From Apoderus coryli (taxonomy: Eukaryota > Arthropoda > Insecta > Coleoptera > Attelabidae), in contig OU452202.1 in NCBI GenBank assembly GCA_911728435.2, forward strand, positions 24,035,135 to 24,099,134: DNA of 64,000 bases, given 5' to 3'. The stretch's first letter is position 1. Each line of letters opens with the position of its first letter. Below the pieces are notes generated by a model, which did no database searches, was not told where the DNA came from, and saw only the letters and a program-made list of their open reading frames with translations. This document shows positions 11,338-23,049 of this stretch, piece by piece. The translations under genes were made by a program, and so were the position numbers.

Positions 11338-12480
11338 TTAAGTATGTATTCGGCAGTGCAGGGCGAAAGCCGAATTGCTCTGTATCACTTTTGTAAAGAT
11401 CTTAGTTAAGTGATTAATTAAGCTTATTAGTCGATATTGGTCGCAGGTTTTTGCATTTGATTTCTTTGGTATGGCGACAAACGTCGAATGCATCCAATCT
11501 TCAGGTACTACGCCAGTGTCGTACACTTCGTTGAATAGCTTTGTTAGCATATCGAGGAAACTCGGAATCGTCTCGCACATAATTTTAAAAATCTCAACGT
11601 GAATACTATCTGAACCTGGGGTTTTATTATTTTTCATGGACATGATGGCTCTCTCAATTTCGCTCTTCATGATTGGTAGCCCAGCTGTGACCTCATCTGG
11701 GTTATGATTGTCGGGTCGCGCATCATTAAACAGCTCTTCGATGTATGTAACCTCTTTGACCTTCTTATGCATATTGTGATAATCGTACTTCTTCTCTTAT
11801 TCTTCAGTTTCATTGCACTTTTCTGACTGGTATGCTTCCTTGGCCTCCCTTATCTTCTTCTTGATGAGTTTATGCGCCTCAAGGTATTTCTGTTGATGTT
11901 TGCTTTTATAAGTTCTCCTTTTCCCCATAAATTCTAGAATTTCGTCGGTCATCCATTCTTTCCTCTTTGTTTTTTCTCTATTAAGAAGTTCTGAGCATGA
12001 TGTTTGAATAGCTTCCCTAAGTTTGTTCCACTTTTCAAGCTGTCGTCGGTTTGACCTTACTGATGGATTCCTGCACCTTTTGTTTGACTTCAGGTTTGTG
12101 GAGTTTCCTTATATCAACCGTTTTACTTGAGGATTTTCTATCGACTCTCTTTAGTTTGATCCCTATTTTACATAGAACTGGATTGTGGTCGGAGTTAATG
12201 TCAGCACCTGGATAAGTTCTTACTGACTTGACTGCATTGCGAAACCTTTCTGGTACAGTGAAATAATCTATTTGGTTTCTAATTATGTTGCCTGCTGTGT
12301 CAGCTGGTGACTTCCATGTATATAGTGAACGAGGTGGAAGTTTGAATAGAGTATTGCTAATAACTAGATTGTGTTCTTCACAGAATTGAACTAGTCTGTC
12401 ACCTCTCTCGTTGCCCGTACCTAGTCCAAAGTTACCAACTATATTAGAGTATTTTCCTTGATCCACCTTACACTTGCGCT
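11338..12480 (-). pseudogene. RTE-like LINE: AP endonuclease to start of RT
   Basis: In minus-strand order, 12466-12035 encodes the end of an apurinic/apyrimidinic-type endonuclease: IVGNFGLGTGNERGDRLVQF, then NQIDYFTVPE and DINSDHNPVLCKI. SDHNPV is the endonuclease motif with catalytic Asp/His. Between 12010 and 11800 a second frame reads KEWMTDEILEFMGKRR and IREAKEAYQSEKC, the usual linker. From 11772 to 11338 the RT begins: NNKTPGSDSIHVEIFK, MHSTFVAIPKKSNAKTCDQY and RLISLINHLTKIFTKVI. The catalytic palm is missing. Frames shift twice. The endonuclease half resembles proteins often misannotated as craniofacial development protein 2-like in insects. Clade RTE/BovB is a likely but unverified call. 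Confidence 0.75.
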
Positions 12481-13236
12481 AAAGTAAACAGTTGCTAAAT
12501 AAAATAGCAGACAAATTTTCGTTATTTCGTTTTTATTGCCCCAATTTCTTAACGAATCCACCAATTTACGAAAAAACAAAATGCTGGTAAGACAATAACA
12601 GTAACTTTAAAATAAACGATTTGCTTGGGCCCCTGTACAGTATATTATGCATGCTGCAATTTAAATACAAAACATTTGCCTAATTTATCAAACAGATGAC
12701 AGCAACGATAAAAACTATTAAACCAATAGATCCAAATTAGAGATTCCACTCTATAATACCGTTTCGTGAAATAAACTATGTATCAAACACAGGAATTGTG
12801 ACCCCTATCGGCTATTTTCAAACCAAACCAATGATTCCATTGATCTGAAAACTAATTTATTATTGACTTCATTACATTGAATTTTTACATCCATTCTGCA
12901 AGAAAGTGCCATTCTCTCATTATAAAATAGGTCCTCTATATCGATAAAGATATATAATCTCCTCTAGGGCATGATACTTGCTCGGTTATAGATGTACACT
13001 AGCAGAATAGATTTAAAGACAAGACCATTGGTATATTATTGACTGTGTATTCAAGAAATAATTTCTCGTGTAATAAATTGGTTTGTAACGGAAAAGCAAT
13101 GTTGTAACTGAAAGGAGTTCTACGCTTAGGAAAAGAGATATACACATTTATAATTATTATACCTACGGTGAATTATTTATAATATTAGTAAATTGTTAAC
13201 AGATATTAACAAAACTATGTAAAATGTCCACCAACC
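12481..13236. other. AT-rich non-coding spacer
   Basis: No coding frame, inverted repeat or element end recognised. Confidence 0.3.
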
Positions 13237-13279
13237 ATGGAGATAATAATAATTACAATAGTCTTTATTAATAAGAAAA

Positions 13280-14480
13280 ATATAATTATAAGAAGCAACA
13301 GTACATTTGGGAAGGCGAAGTCTAGCATGTTTCAAGAATTGAAACAAGTCGTCTTCAACAATGTTTACTCCAACTTGAACAATCTCCACTTTACTGCATC
13401 AATTATCTGTGATTTCTCCAAAGCATTCGACTGTGTAAGTCATAACATCCTAATTAACAAGATACAGCACTACGGAATTCGGGGGGTTCCACTGGATTGG
13501 TTTAAGTCGTACCTTAGCAATAGAAGTCAGTACCCAAAGACTTAATCACCATCAAATCATGGTGTGACTCTAACCTGTTGTGCTTGAACACTGCGAAAAC
13601 AAAATATGTGTCATATAAAGGTGCGCTGCAGTCTTTTGAACTTAATAATTCCACTATTGACGTCGTTTCTTCTGTGAAGTTTCCGGGCCTTGTTGTTGAC
13701 AGCTCCCTGAAGTGGAAGTTGCATATTGACGCGTTATTAAAAATATTAGGCTCTGCCTGTTTTGCGTTAAGATCAGTTGCCAAAGAACTTAACTTGTCAA
13801 CTTCCATAACAGTCTACTTTTCACTCTTCGAATCCCATCTTCGATACGCCCTCCCATTCTGGGGTACATGCTCTGCGACGCAATTTGAGCGTATTTTTAG
13901 ATTACAAAAAAGAGCTATTCGATACTCTCTGAGATTGCGTTATAGAGCCCATTGCCAGGACTTCTTCAGAAAATTTAAAATACTAACACTACCTTCCTTA
14001 TTCATATTGGAATCGCTCTGCTTAATCCGCAAACACCTGTCAGATGACTCTGAAAGACCATTCCATAACTATCTGCTTAGAAACGCCGAACATGATCTTT
14101 ATCTGCCAGCCCCATCCTCCGAATTAATCAAAAGCTCGATCCTATACAATGCAAAAAAAATGCACAACTATCTGCCAATGGAAATCAAATTGCTATCATC
14201 CTTTCCTCGATTTCGTGAAGCTCTAAAAACGTATTTGTTAGAAAAAGCTTTTTATACAGTAGGTGACTTTTTAATGGGCATTAATTTTTGAGCGATTCAC
14301 ACACGGGATAGTAGTTTGTATTGTGTGTTTTGTATATATATTGAACTGTATCTTAATTGATTTATTTATTTATTTGACGATGTACCTGTCTGTATTAATT
14401 ATTATTCTTATGCTTTGTTTGTTGATGTATGTCTACAAATTATTTTAAATTTTTTGACAAATATATATTTTATTTTTTTA
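13280..14480 (+). pseudogene. Jockey-like LINE ORF2 with palm deletion, plus 3'UTR
   Basis: The first frame (to 13545) ends with ASIICDFSKAFDCVSHNILI and GIRGVPLDWFKSYLSNRSQY, RT motif A with the catalytic Asp in DFSKAFD. It then jumps straight to LITIKSWCDSNLLCLNTAKT (13536-13605) in the other frame. The GVPQG and YADD motifs that should lie between are gone, so the active site is incomplete. The second frame (to 14291) has a well-preserved end: VKFPGLVVDSSLKWKLHID, LRYALPFWGTC, IFRLQKRAIR and the tail ending FYTVGDFLMGINF. The 3'UTR to about 14480 contains GAGCGATTCACACACGGG and (TTTA)n. The minus-strand fragment at 47.2-47.6 kb belongs to the same family, sharing both the tail coding sequence and the 3'UTR start. 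Confidence 0.8.
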
Positions 14481-14647
14481 ATAGAATTTTGGGAGCTTAC
14501 ATATTTTAAATAGCCTGCCTTCTCACGTCTAACTGATGTCAGTGCAAAATTAGTTCTGAAAAGCTTTGTCCTTCTCCTTTAAGATATGCTTAACTGCCAG
14601 GGAGTTCAGGACGACACGAACGAACAGTCTTAACAGGTGAACAACGA

Positions 14648-14842
14648 TCAAAGATACTTATTATTTACACTAACCATATAATAAATTTCATTCCAATTCA
14701 CCAGATCCATATCCTCATGGACAGCCTGCGCATCAAAATATTGTGTAGGACCTTTGAGCAAATTTGACAATCTTAAATTGAAACTCACAAAACACCAGAC
14801 TGTGTCAATAGAAAATACAATCTCAAATGTAAATTGGTCCAT
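14648..14842 (-). pseudogene. LINE ORF2 linker fragment
   Basis: A 64-residue minus frame ends FDAQAVHEDMDLVNWNEIYY followed by MVSVNNKYL. The pattern (I/V)NW-(N/D)-xIYY followed by VN is typical of the stretch between endonuclease and RT in Jockey-type LINEs. It is short and isolated, so it is a fragment only. Assignment is by motif memory. Confidence 0.4.
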
Positions 14843-15770
14843 CTACGATTCTAACACCCACAGAGGAAGATCATTTAGTTAACTGGTAACTAGGAAATAT
14901 AGTATGTCAATCTTCATGTCAATCATTAGCACAATCGACGTTTTGCAATGTCAAACTAGGGTACAATAATTACTGAAATAAAAAACGTTAAATAGAAAAA
15001 TACGTTACAATGTAGAAATAAGCTTATTTATGGCAGTAGGTATCATTCAGTGTGTTCCTATCGAAAATGAAGGAACAGGCACAAAATTAATGATCTTTTC
15101 ACAGCAAATCCAAAAAAATGTCCTTAAAGTGTCAATCTTTGTTACGTTAACCTTAGAGCTTTTCGGACGAAACTTATGTTTATCCCATATCACACTAGCG
15201 TCCTTATGTTACGGCACTGTCGAAGAAAATTAGTTGGGTGTGGTCAAAAAGTTATGTAAATACATAAAATGTGAAGAATGAGCGTTTGTTAACTCTCGAT
15301 ATGTGTATATGTGTATGACCATAGAGTGAAGGGTCACAATGTAGGTCGAATGCTGGCACGCGAGTACCACACGAGTCTATTACGATTTGAATATAGTAAA
15401 CACGCAAAAGATTTAGTCTAAACTTCTTATTTGAAATAGGTACATATAAAAACAGTGGCGGTGTGCTCTTAAATCAGCACAATTGTGTTTTTGTTTGAGA
15501 ATTTATTCACAAGCCTTTAGTCATTGCAAAGATCCTTGTTGATTCTTTTAATAAATGTTCGTTCTCCATATTGATTTTACTGGATTGGTGGACTTTTCAT
15601 TAGTTTGCTACTTAAATACCGTTTTGACTAAGATCAGCACTCTATCTTTCTAATTTAGACAAGTCAATCAAACCAGCAAACCGTATTAGTTTGAATCAAA
15701 TTAGATTTATATGTTCTCTGAAAGAAGCATTGAACGAAACATGAGATGAGATGATTCTATTGCCAGAATA
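14843..15770. other. Non-coding spacer
   Basis: AT-rich. A short plus-strand frame at 15030-15233 has no recognisable domain and no coding-type composition. Nothing else supported. Confidence 0.3.
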
Positions 15771-16130
15771 AAAAGGATATCTCAAATATTTGCAAGCGAT
15801 GCTATAGAGGTTGAACAATCTTATTCTGCACAAATTGAAACCCTAAATCGGACAATAAAGAACTTAGAAGAAAGATTAACAGCTTGGAAAAGTAGTACAA
15901 AAAAACCAATGGTCACTAGCGTGGGATCTCAAACTTTCTCAGTAAGTTTTGATAAACATACTCAAACAGACACAAAAGGCAAAACTGCGGCATTCACTCA
16001 AACAGTTAAGAAGTCTGTTATATCTTGCGTTACCCAGACTGATGAGACTACGACCCTGCAGGATGAACTCACAAATATGACCCCTACAACAGTGACAGAT
16101 GTTACTATAGATAGCCAATCACTAACTTGA
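15750..16130 (+). pseudogene. Unrecognised frame with TQTD repeats
   Basis: From about 15750 the plus strand reads DDSIARIKRISQIFASDAIE, then SAQIETLNRTIKNLEERLTAW (a possible short coiled coil), then KHTQTDTKGKTAAFTQT and SVISCVTQTDETTT, stopping at 16130. The repeated TQTD/TQT words are ordered and look protein-coding. A stop lies immediately upstream, just after a possible ATG. AATAAA occurs about 145 bp downstream of the stop. I do not recognise the family. It could be a transposon ORF1 or gag-like fragment, or a terminal exon of an unknown gene with an acceptor TTGCCAG at 15760. Confidence 0.35.
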
Positions 16131-16239
16131 AGATGAGCTTATTTAAAGTACAAAGCTTAGTCTGAAAGTCACTACTAACGTCCCCCACAAACTCAGAAGT
16201 CATCCTCTGACCTGTTATTTTTATGTGAACTATTAAAGT

Positions 16240-18900
16240 AACAAATCAAAAAAAGAACATTTAATTTAAATAATATAATAAATTTATTGGTTTATTTTTA
16301 ATACAATATGTGACAAAAATCCATTGGTTTAAATCGTATTTACGTGATCACTTAATTTTAAATTTGTTTAACAAACTGTTTAAGTATATATTAAGTATAA
16401 TATAGCATTATTTATCCAGAGTAAAATACATTGTTATTTTGGGGGCGGGATAGCTATTAAAAACAATTTTTATAAATGATTTTACAAAATAAAATATTTA
16501 AAATTCTAAATCATTAAAACTTTGGCATTTTTATAAAAAATAAAATAATAAAAGAAATAGAGCTTACTAAAATTTAATAATATGACAGAATTTTTTATTT
16601 AATTTAATTTAATTATTATAATTAAGTATAGACAATTGAAAATGTAACAATTATATAATACATAATATTATTTGCATTTTAATAAACATTCTTAAGTACT
16701 TTACAAATTTTTAATTAGAATTGAGAAAATGTACCATTATATTGTTTCTTAATATTAGTTTATATTGTTGTAGGCTAAATCTATCTTTATATAGCTATCA
16801 TTAATAAATATATTAATTAATTTTTCCGTGCAACAAACTTTGTAAAAAGCTCTAAAATTGACAAAATTAAAATAAAACATTCGTGTTTAGGAACTGTTTA
16901 TTTATAATAATTTCATTGCAACAAGCAATTTTGTACAGTGAGCAAAATTCTATTGAAGGAACCAAAATTTCTTATTTACTAGACTTTCCAGGTTTTGTTT
17001 GATTAAGATAAATAAAACTTAGCATTAATCTACAAGAAATATTAATTATAAATAAAATAAACTTGGCTGTAGAATACAAGTTCGAAAGTACGTTTTACCA
17101 CTACATCAAAATACTTATTTAAATCTCGTTGTCCATTTCGCCAACGCTATTAACATCCTCAGGAATGAATCGCTTGTAGAAATTTAAATAACTGTTTTGG
17201 AGAAGTGTTTAAACGTGTTATAAAATCTTGATGTCGTATGTAAATTTTAAAAAATTCTTAAGTTAAAACAAAGCTACTTTTAGTTCCTTCCTAATAGAAC
17301 ATAATTGTAAAACATTCTACAATAAAGCTACTTAATTACTAAACATATGTACATGAAATTAAAATATCTAATTTCTAAGATAACACAGATAATTCGAGAT
17401 ATTATTTATACATTTTTTAAAATTAATTATCTACAGCTTTATTACTTATTAGATAAATACTAAATTTCATTTGAATAGGTACATGATTATTGTTTTATTT
17501 TAAGCAAGTTTTTCTTTACAATAAATGGACAGATCAATCAAGAATAGGTTTCCCGAAAAGAGTCAAATTACTTGCAATTGGCTGCATTTTTCGTAGCTGT
17601 TTCTGTGTAATAAAACATGTTTTACTCGTGTATCACTGATTGACTATTAAAATAAAATTGTTTATAATTATGGAAATTTATTTAAAGCTTGACTATATTA
17701 GTTAAATATTTATTTAAAAGATTTCTTGAAGTACTTTTTTAATATTTATCGTTTTGAAAACTGTATTTTTAAAATTTTGTAGATAAAATTGATTATTTGC
17801 AATTTCGAATAACATAACCACGAACTTCAGTGAATGAATCATCATCTATACCTACTGTTGGCAGAGAAATTTATGCAAAAAAAATATAAATTATCAAATT
17901 TTATAGTGCATAATTTTATTTTAATTCTGATTTTGATACGTCTGCTGTCATGTTTTGATTTTAGTCTTAATTAATCAAATTGATTAATAACTTTACTTAA
18001 ATTGTATGTATTTCGTAGATAACTGGACTGGAAAATTTCCACTCCAATTGTTTAAAGTTGTTACTAGTATCAAAGATACACTAAAGATATTTGGTATCCC
18101 TATTATTTATCATCAATAAGTAACAACATTAAATATCACAAAAACCAGTGTAACCGTGTCGTTAAACAACTTGACCTTGGAAAAATCATGGGAAATTTGT
18201 CAAAAACAGTGATCTCAGATATACTGCTGTCACCTTTTCCCTTGTTTCTATGCAATTGTACCGAACGTTTATAAAAATGTGACAATAGTATATTTTTTAT
18301 TGAATTAATTAAAATAAATTGAGAATCTGTATATAAAAATACAATAACAATAGATGTTTATTAAGTATTTGGAACCGAAGTTGATTTAAAGATATTTGAA
18401 GTTACAATATAAAACTTCTTATGATATTTAGCTTCTTTTAATACCTATTGATAATAATTCTTCTATCATTGGTTTCCTGACAAATTCTTTCACGAAAATG
18501 TAGAAAATTGCTGTCAAGCTGTCGTTTATTCATTTTAGAACTTAAGTTCGCATTAAATAGTGTACTAAAATACAGGCTGTTCCATTTGAGAACAAATAAT
18601 CGGTGTTTAAAGTTTTTCAAATAAGAGAAATATTTCATGATAATAATCTTCCACGCCTTAAACTTCAGGCTTTTTCTTATTATAAAAGAAGTTTAATTCC
18701 GTATTAGTTTAACAAATGACAAAAGTATGATTTTTTTTTTAAATTTGGGACTGCAAACAGTCGTTTTTTAATTTAACTTCAGATATTTTAAAAACAACTT
18801 TTGCTAGAGTAGAATCGTAATTTTTCATAAACAAAAAATATATCTCTATTAATCAATTCTCTTGCTGGTATAAGCTCTTTGTAAATGTTGGCAATTTGGG
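16240..18900 (-). other. Very AT-rich block, possible hamlet 3'UTR or flank
   Basis: The region lacks coding frames and recognisable repeats through most of its length and is unusually AT-rich. It lies directly downstream of the hamlet stop on the minus strand. On that strand AATAAA signals occur, for example near 16280-16310. A long AU-rich 3'UTR is possible, but transcription cannot be judged from sequence alone. Confidence 0.25.
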
Positions 18901-18917
18901 TCACACTGCCTGCCGAT

Positions 18918-18959
18918 CACCACTGATGAGTCGTGGATCGACGAAACGGCCGTCTGGTG
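18918..18959 (+). ncRNA. Canonical hammerhead ribozyme, full stem I/II/III
   Basis: The plus strand reads CACCA (stem I, 18918-18922), CUGAUGA (18923-18929), stem II GUCG-UGGAU-CGAC (18930-18942), GAAA (18943-18946), stem III palindrome ACGGCCGU (18946-18953), the cleavable C at 18954, and the stem I partner UGGUG (18955-18959). All invariant core bases are present, stem I has five perfect pairs and, unlike the other copies, there is no extra base between the core and stem II. Stem III could be two pairs with a GGCC loop in a monomer or eight pairs in a dimer. This is the best candidate for activity in the window. Confidence 0.8.
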
Positions 18960-19580
18960 AAAGCATGGTAGTGTGAAACAAATTTCCAACATAACTTAAA
19001 GTCTTGTTGCTTTATGTAACAAGCAATTCTTAAAAAATAGTGTGATATTTCAAATAAGCGACTTAATGATTACTTTCGTTATAATCGGAAGTCGCACAAC
19101 ATCAAGTATAACGCATTTAAATAGGACTTTCTGTAGAACCTTAAAGTTCCAAAAGTCAAATGTCTAAGCAGATGCTTGTAGAAAATTATTCAAAATGCAA
19201 CATCGGTACTGCAAATTAAATACACCACTTGATTGAGACACTGAGTATGAATATTTCTCTATTCGAAACGTGTAAAATTGTATAAGAATAAGCGTCCGAA
19301 AGTAAGATGGAAATTTTAAAATACTTTTCATTTCCCAACTTTATAAAGTAAAATGGCATGGACAGTTTATTATTATGTTCATATAAATTTGGATTTCTTT
19401 CCCAGGCATTTTATTGTGAAGTCGTATGTGCATGCATATTTAATTCAAAATTAGTAAAATGCAAATACTTGGTGGCAACAGCAGTATCATTATTAATTTG
19501 CGAAAATGTTAGCCTTATACAAGCTTTAACTCTTAACACATGACAACTACAATTATTCAATCACTGTCACAGATATTTAT

Positions 19581-21164
19581 TTAAGTAGAAACTTCAATTG
19601 TCTGTTCATTATTGTTTAACAATTCATCGTTATCTTTAGCACAACTGAAGTCCTCATGTACTTCTGAATACGTTTCCGAGTCATCGTCATTTTTTCCCAC
19701 AACATCAATTTCATGATGTTGCGTAGCCGTAAATAACCTCGTCTGATTGTAGTAGTCTTGTCCATACGTTACTTTACCCATAAAATTTCTTATATCATCA
19801 AAATACGCGTCTTCACGTTCGTTCTCATTACTACTGCCTGGCGAATCGGCTACTGGAACCCCACTCAACTCATCTGTTTCATGTTTCTTGATATGTCTGT
19901 CGAGATTCGTCTGTTGCCCGAAACATCTGTCACATAATCGACATTTAAAAGGTTTTTCTTTGTTATGGATATTCCGTACATGTCGCTGAAGATTACTGGA
20001 AATACTGAAACTCCGTTCGCAGTATCGACATTTATATGGCTGTTCGCCGGTGTGAGTACGAAGATGCCGCGTCAAATTGGCCGATCGTGGGAAGATTTTA
20101 CCGCAAAATTTACACGCGTATCGGTCTTTTATCTTAGTCTGAGCTTGTTGATGTATTACGTCTTGAAACGGCTTAACTGGTCCAAGATTTTGGAAATTGG
20201 GTCGTGGAATATCGAGCCTCGGATGAAACGATGAATTAAAAAATGGAAATCGATGCGATAAAAACGGCGATGGCAACAATCTTTCGTTGGTTTGTTGTTG
20301 GAAATTATGGAAATTTGAGCGATACATTTCGAGCATTAAAGGATATGTTGGTCTTGGGTAAGCCATTGGAGGTAATTCGTCCTCACGCTTTTGCTCTGCT
20401 TCTATATCAACGACTTCCATTCTTTCTTCTTTTGGCGTATCAGGCCTGACAACCTCATCTGTTTCCTCGCTCTTAATCTCTGCAGATACTTCAGGTGTTT
20501 TACATCCAGTACTAACAGATAAGTCAAGTGGTTGATCTATTTCGTCAACACTATTAGCATTAGAACTTGGTCTGGATATTGTGAAATCTTTTGGAAGTTC
20601 ATCTTTCTTCACCTGATGTAATTTCAGTGGTTCTTCTTTAATCTTTGGTTTCGCAGGTGAGGAAGTTAGATCAGCTTCTTGCGCAGCTGAAGGACTAACT
20701 TCGTCAAATCGTGTCTGAGCAAAACCACTTGGTGGTGTGAATCTGCCTTTAGCTAATTCAATGTTCTCGTCCGGTGAACTGGATTTTTGTACTGGAGAAA
20801 CATATTTAACAGCTTCTTTAACTTTAGCCTTGTTATTCAATTCGTTGAGCAAAAACGGTTGCATGAAATTCGAAGCTGGAGCGGTGAACATTTGGTTGTA
20901 GTTTGGAAATTGCGGTGGACAAGCAAATGGAAGTAGATACGCTGGTGGTCGATAGAATGGATAATTATTCGCCATTGCGTTCAAGCCTAGATGTGGTCGA
21001 GTTGTCAAAGTTGGTGGTATACTTGTTGAGTCGCAAAATCGTTTATGCTTTGAGAGCGAAGCTACTGTTGGAAATGGAGTTCCACACTTGACACACTTGA
21101 TTTGCATGCGGCAATTGATGTGCATTCGCTTGTGCCGGCAGAGGTTGGAAAATTGGGTGTAAGC
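19581..21164 (-). CDS. ham: hamlet / PRDM16-MECOM orthologue, last coding exon
   Basis: This exon encodes 527 residues and the stop. Its acceptor is TTTTTTTCAG before GCTTAC and the phase is 0. Exon residues 1-15 finish zinc finger 5 ([14 protein letters not shown]). Residues 23-45 form a C2HC finger (CVKCGTPF...HKRFC). A long proline- and acid-rich linker follows, with PLDLS at about 212-216, the motif by which PRDM3/16 proteins recruit the corepressor CtBP. Residues 349-431 form the three C-terminal C2H2 fingers ([24 protein letters not shown]), characteristic of this subfamily. An acidic C-terminus ends the protein. Known role: nuclear transcription regulator; in Drosophila hamlet controls neuronal dendrite type and lineage choices. 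AATAAA overlaps the stop codon region, but the true poly(A) site is unknown. Confidence 0.93.
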   Translation of the reverse strand, partial: AYTQFSNLCRHKRMHINCRMQIKCVKCGTPFPTVASLSKHKRFCDSTSIPPTLTTRPHLGLNAMANNYPFYRPPAYLLPFACPPQFPNYNQMFTAPASNFMQPFLLNELNNKAKVKEAVKYVSPVQKSSSPDENIELAKGRFTPPSGFAQTRFDEVSPSAAQEADLTSSPAKPKIKEEPLKLHQVKKDELPKDFTISRPSSNANSVDEIDQPLDLSVSTGCKTPEVSAEIKSEETDEVVRPDTPKEERMEVVDIEAEQKREDELPPMAYPRPTYPLMLEMYRSNFHNFQQQTNERLLPSPFLSHRFPFFNSSFHPRLDIPRPNFQNLGPVKPFQDVIHQQAQTKIKDRYACKFCGKIFPRSANLTRHLRTHTGEQPYKCRYCERSFSISSNLQRHVRNIHNKEKPFKCRLCDRCFGQQTNLDRHIKKHETDELSGVPVADSPGSSNENEREDAYFDDIRNFMGKVTYGQDYYNQTRLFTATQHHEIDVVGKNDDDSETYSEVHEDFSCAKDNDELLNNNEQTIEVST

Positions 21165-21278
21165 CTGAAAAAAATTAGAGTATTTTGCTAAGTTTTTTTG
21201 ACCTTCTGTTAAATATTTAAGTAAGTTTTCTTTATTTGGGTGGTAGGTCGTCAACAATAAAACTCAGTTTTAAATATC

Positions 21279-21316
21279 ACTAACGTTTCGATCTATATTA
21301 GATCATCCTCAGACTG
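21279..21316 (-). ncRNA. PLE-type hammerhead motif, left arm copy
   Basis: The minus strand reads CUGAGGA, extra U, stem II GAUCU-AAUAU-AGAUC, GAAA, palindromic ACGU and U. It is identical in the core to the copy at 22273-22311, but one base of stem I differs (AGU instead of ACU before the core), so stem I is weaker. Confidence 0.6.
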
Positions 21317-21724
21317 CTGCAAAATACAAATTATATGTATATCAAGAAGGAACGCATAGGTACATTTAAAATATTATCAAAAAACAATTAATTGAAAATT
21401 ACATAAAAGAAAAAAAACAAAAACCAAAACACATTAAAACAGGAACATAAATTCAAAACATTAAAATAAAAAAAATAAAAAAAAACAACAATCGAATTAT
21501 AATATCTGAAGACAGGTAATACTTACAATTTTTTGAGTTTCTTTTGTCTTATTAACCCTAATTGTTAATTGTTTCTATGGCTGACAAAAGAAACTCAAAA
21601 AAATTGTAAGTATTACCTGTCTTCAGATATTATAATTCGATTGTTGTTGTTTTTTTTTTTTTTTATTTTAATTTTTTGAATTTATGTTCCTGTTTTAATG
21701 TGTTTGGGTTTTTTTTTTACGTAA

Positions 21725-22190
21725 TTTTTAACTAATTTTAAGGAAATAGTCCTATTGCTGTGGACGTCCAATAGTTAGGAAATAAAATGCTGTCGCATCC
21801 ACTAAATTGTTTATTAACAGGTCCCTCTAACGAACCACTCATTCAATCAATACATGTTTCGGCCCTAGTAAGGGTCATCATCAGTTGAAAACTATTATAA
21901 CAACTATAAAGGGAAAAGGAAAAGTATTTAAATGTATCAATATTACACAATATGTTGTAGCTATAATCTTACCTTAGTGGAAAGAAAACTTTAACTAAAA
22001 TCAAACTACATATTATAGGTGAACTTAGTTAGTCTGAGGGTTTCTGAGGGAAACCGATCAGTTACATTATACATGCTATTTAGTTTCTATTTATAAATCA
22101 TGGGTGGATGCTTTTCGTAAAGCTTTTTTTTTTTATATGAACACACACCAAATAGAAATAAAAGGGAAGGTCAAGTACTGCCAATCATTA
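21725..22190. repeat. Inserted repeat with hammerhead
   Basis: This stretch breaks the symmetry of the surrounding palindrome: the sequence before 21725 and after 22190 continues the flanking arm. It contains a hammerhead near its left part and non-coding AT-rich DNA. It is most simply an insertion of a second Penelope-like terminal repeat. Confidence 0.45.
21847..21888 (-). ncRNA. PLE-type hammerhead motif, ACAUGU class
   Basis: The minus strand reads stem I UCAA, CUGAUGA, extra U, stem II GACCCU-UACU-AGGGCC with one mismatch, GAAA, palindrome ACAUGU, cleavable A, and stem I partner UUGA. Core bases are complete and stem I has four pairs. Confidence 0.65.
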
Positions 22191-22272
22191 ATGAATTTTT
22201 ATTAATTGTTTTTTGATAATGTTTTAAATGTATGCGTTCCTTCTTGATATACATATAATTTGTATTTTGCAG

Positions 22273-22311
22273 CACTCTGAGGATGATCTAATATAGATCG
22301 AAACGTTAGTG
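22273..22311 (+). ncRNA. PLE-type hammerhead motif, right arm copy
   Basis: The plus strand reads stem I CACU, CUGAGGA, extra U, perfect five-pair stem II GAUCU-AAUAU-AGAUC, GAAA, ACGU, cleavable U, and stem I partner AGUG. All core positions and all stem I pairs are intact, making it better than its inverted partner at 21.28 kb. Confidence 0.7.
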
Positions 22312-22860
22312 ATATTTAAAACTGAGTTTTATTGTTTACGACCTACAACCCAAATAGCATAAAGTCGTTGAAATATACAGGGTGTCCATTTAGCACTCCT
22401 GTTTAATTTAATTTGCAAATTATATGACACTCCTCGTAATTATGGATTATTTCATGGAAATAACATAAATGTTTAAATATTCATAAATATTGTACGTTCA
22501 AAAACTCTAGTAGGCACAGAGATTTGATTAATAGACTATGCAGTAGTAGCAACGATGCGATAAAGTAATTTGGAATATTTGAAAGTAGCGCTGATAACTA
22601 TGCATTTGAATGTACACAATATATTCTCATTGAATTTACTGAATAATTAGCATGTTTAACATGTGTATTAAAATGAAAATTACTGTAGGCTATTTAGACT
22701 AAAGCGACAATATTACCCAACAATGATCGATCATTTTTAGACGGTAGATGTAGTAGTATAGTAAATTAAAAGAATCTTATTATTGCATTATTTCAATGGT
22801 AATTAAAAAATATTAAGTAGCAGATAAACTTTCTAAAAAAAGTTTATTAATTTTATAGTA

Positions 22861-23029
22861 CAGGGTGATTCATTATGGTTGCAACAAACGAAAATTGGAG
22901 ATTTCCAAATTTAGTGGTCAAATTAACTTTTTTGTTCATTTCTCAAAAACTAGCTAACCGATTTTGACAAAATTTTACATGAACTTGGGGACCGATAACG
23001 TAAAATAATCTGCGTTATTGGTCACCCTG
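22861..23029. mobile_element. MITE with CAGGGTGA ends
   Basis: It begins CAGGGTGA at 22861 and ends TCACCCTG at 23029, flanked by TA on both sides. That fits a TA target duplication of Tc1/mariner-type elements. It is about 169 bp and non-coding. Its right end lies only about 20 bp from a splice-acceptor-like site. Confidence 0.65.
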
Positions 23030-23049
23030 TATATTTTATGTATTACAGG

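Larger units (their letters stand above)
21233..22356. repeat. Nested palindromic element in the last hamlet intron
   Basis: The outer arms are inverted copies: 21233-21400 matches about 22195-22356, beginning TATTTGGGT and including a hammerhead in each arm. Inside lies a second palindrome, left arm about 21420-21548 and right arm about 21583-21710, sharing ATCGAATTATAATATCTGAA. The right side is interrupted by a separate repeat at about 21725-22190 carrying its own hammerhead. The structure looks like inverted Penelope-like terminal repeats with later insertion. No coding sequence is present. Confidence 0.7.

Noticed and set aside
19965..21091. Plus-strand frames inside the hamlet last exon
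   Set aside because: Antisense shadows of the well-supported zinc-finger exon.
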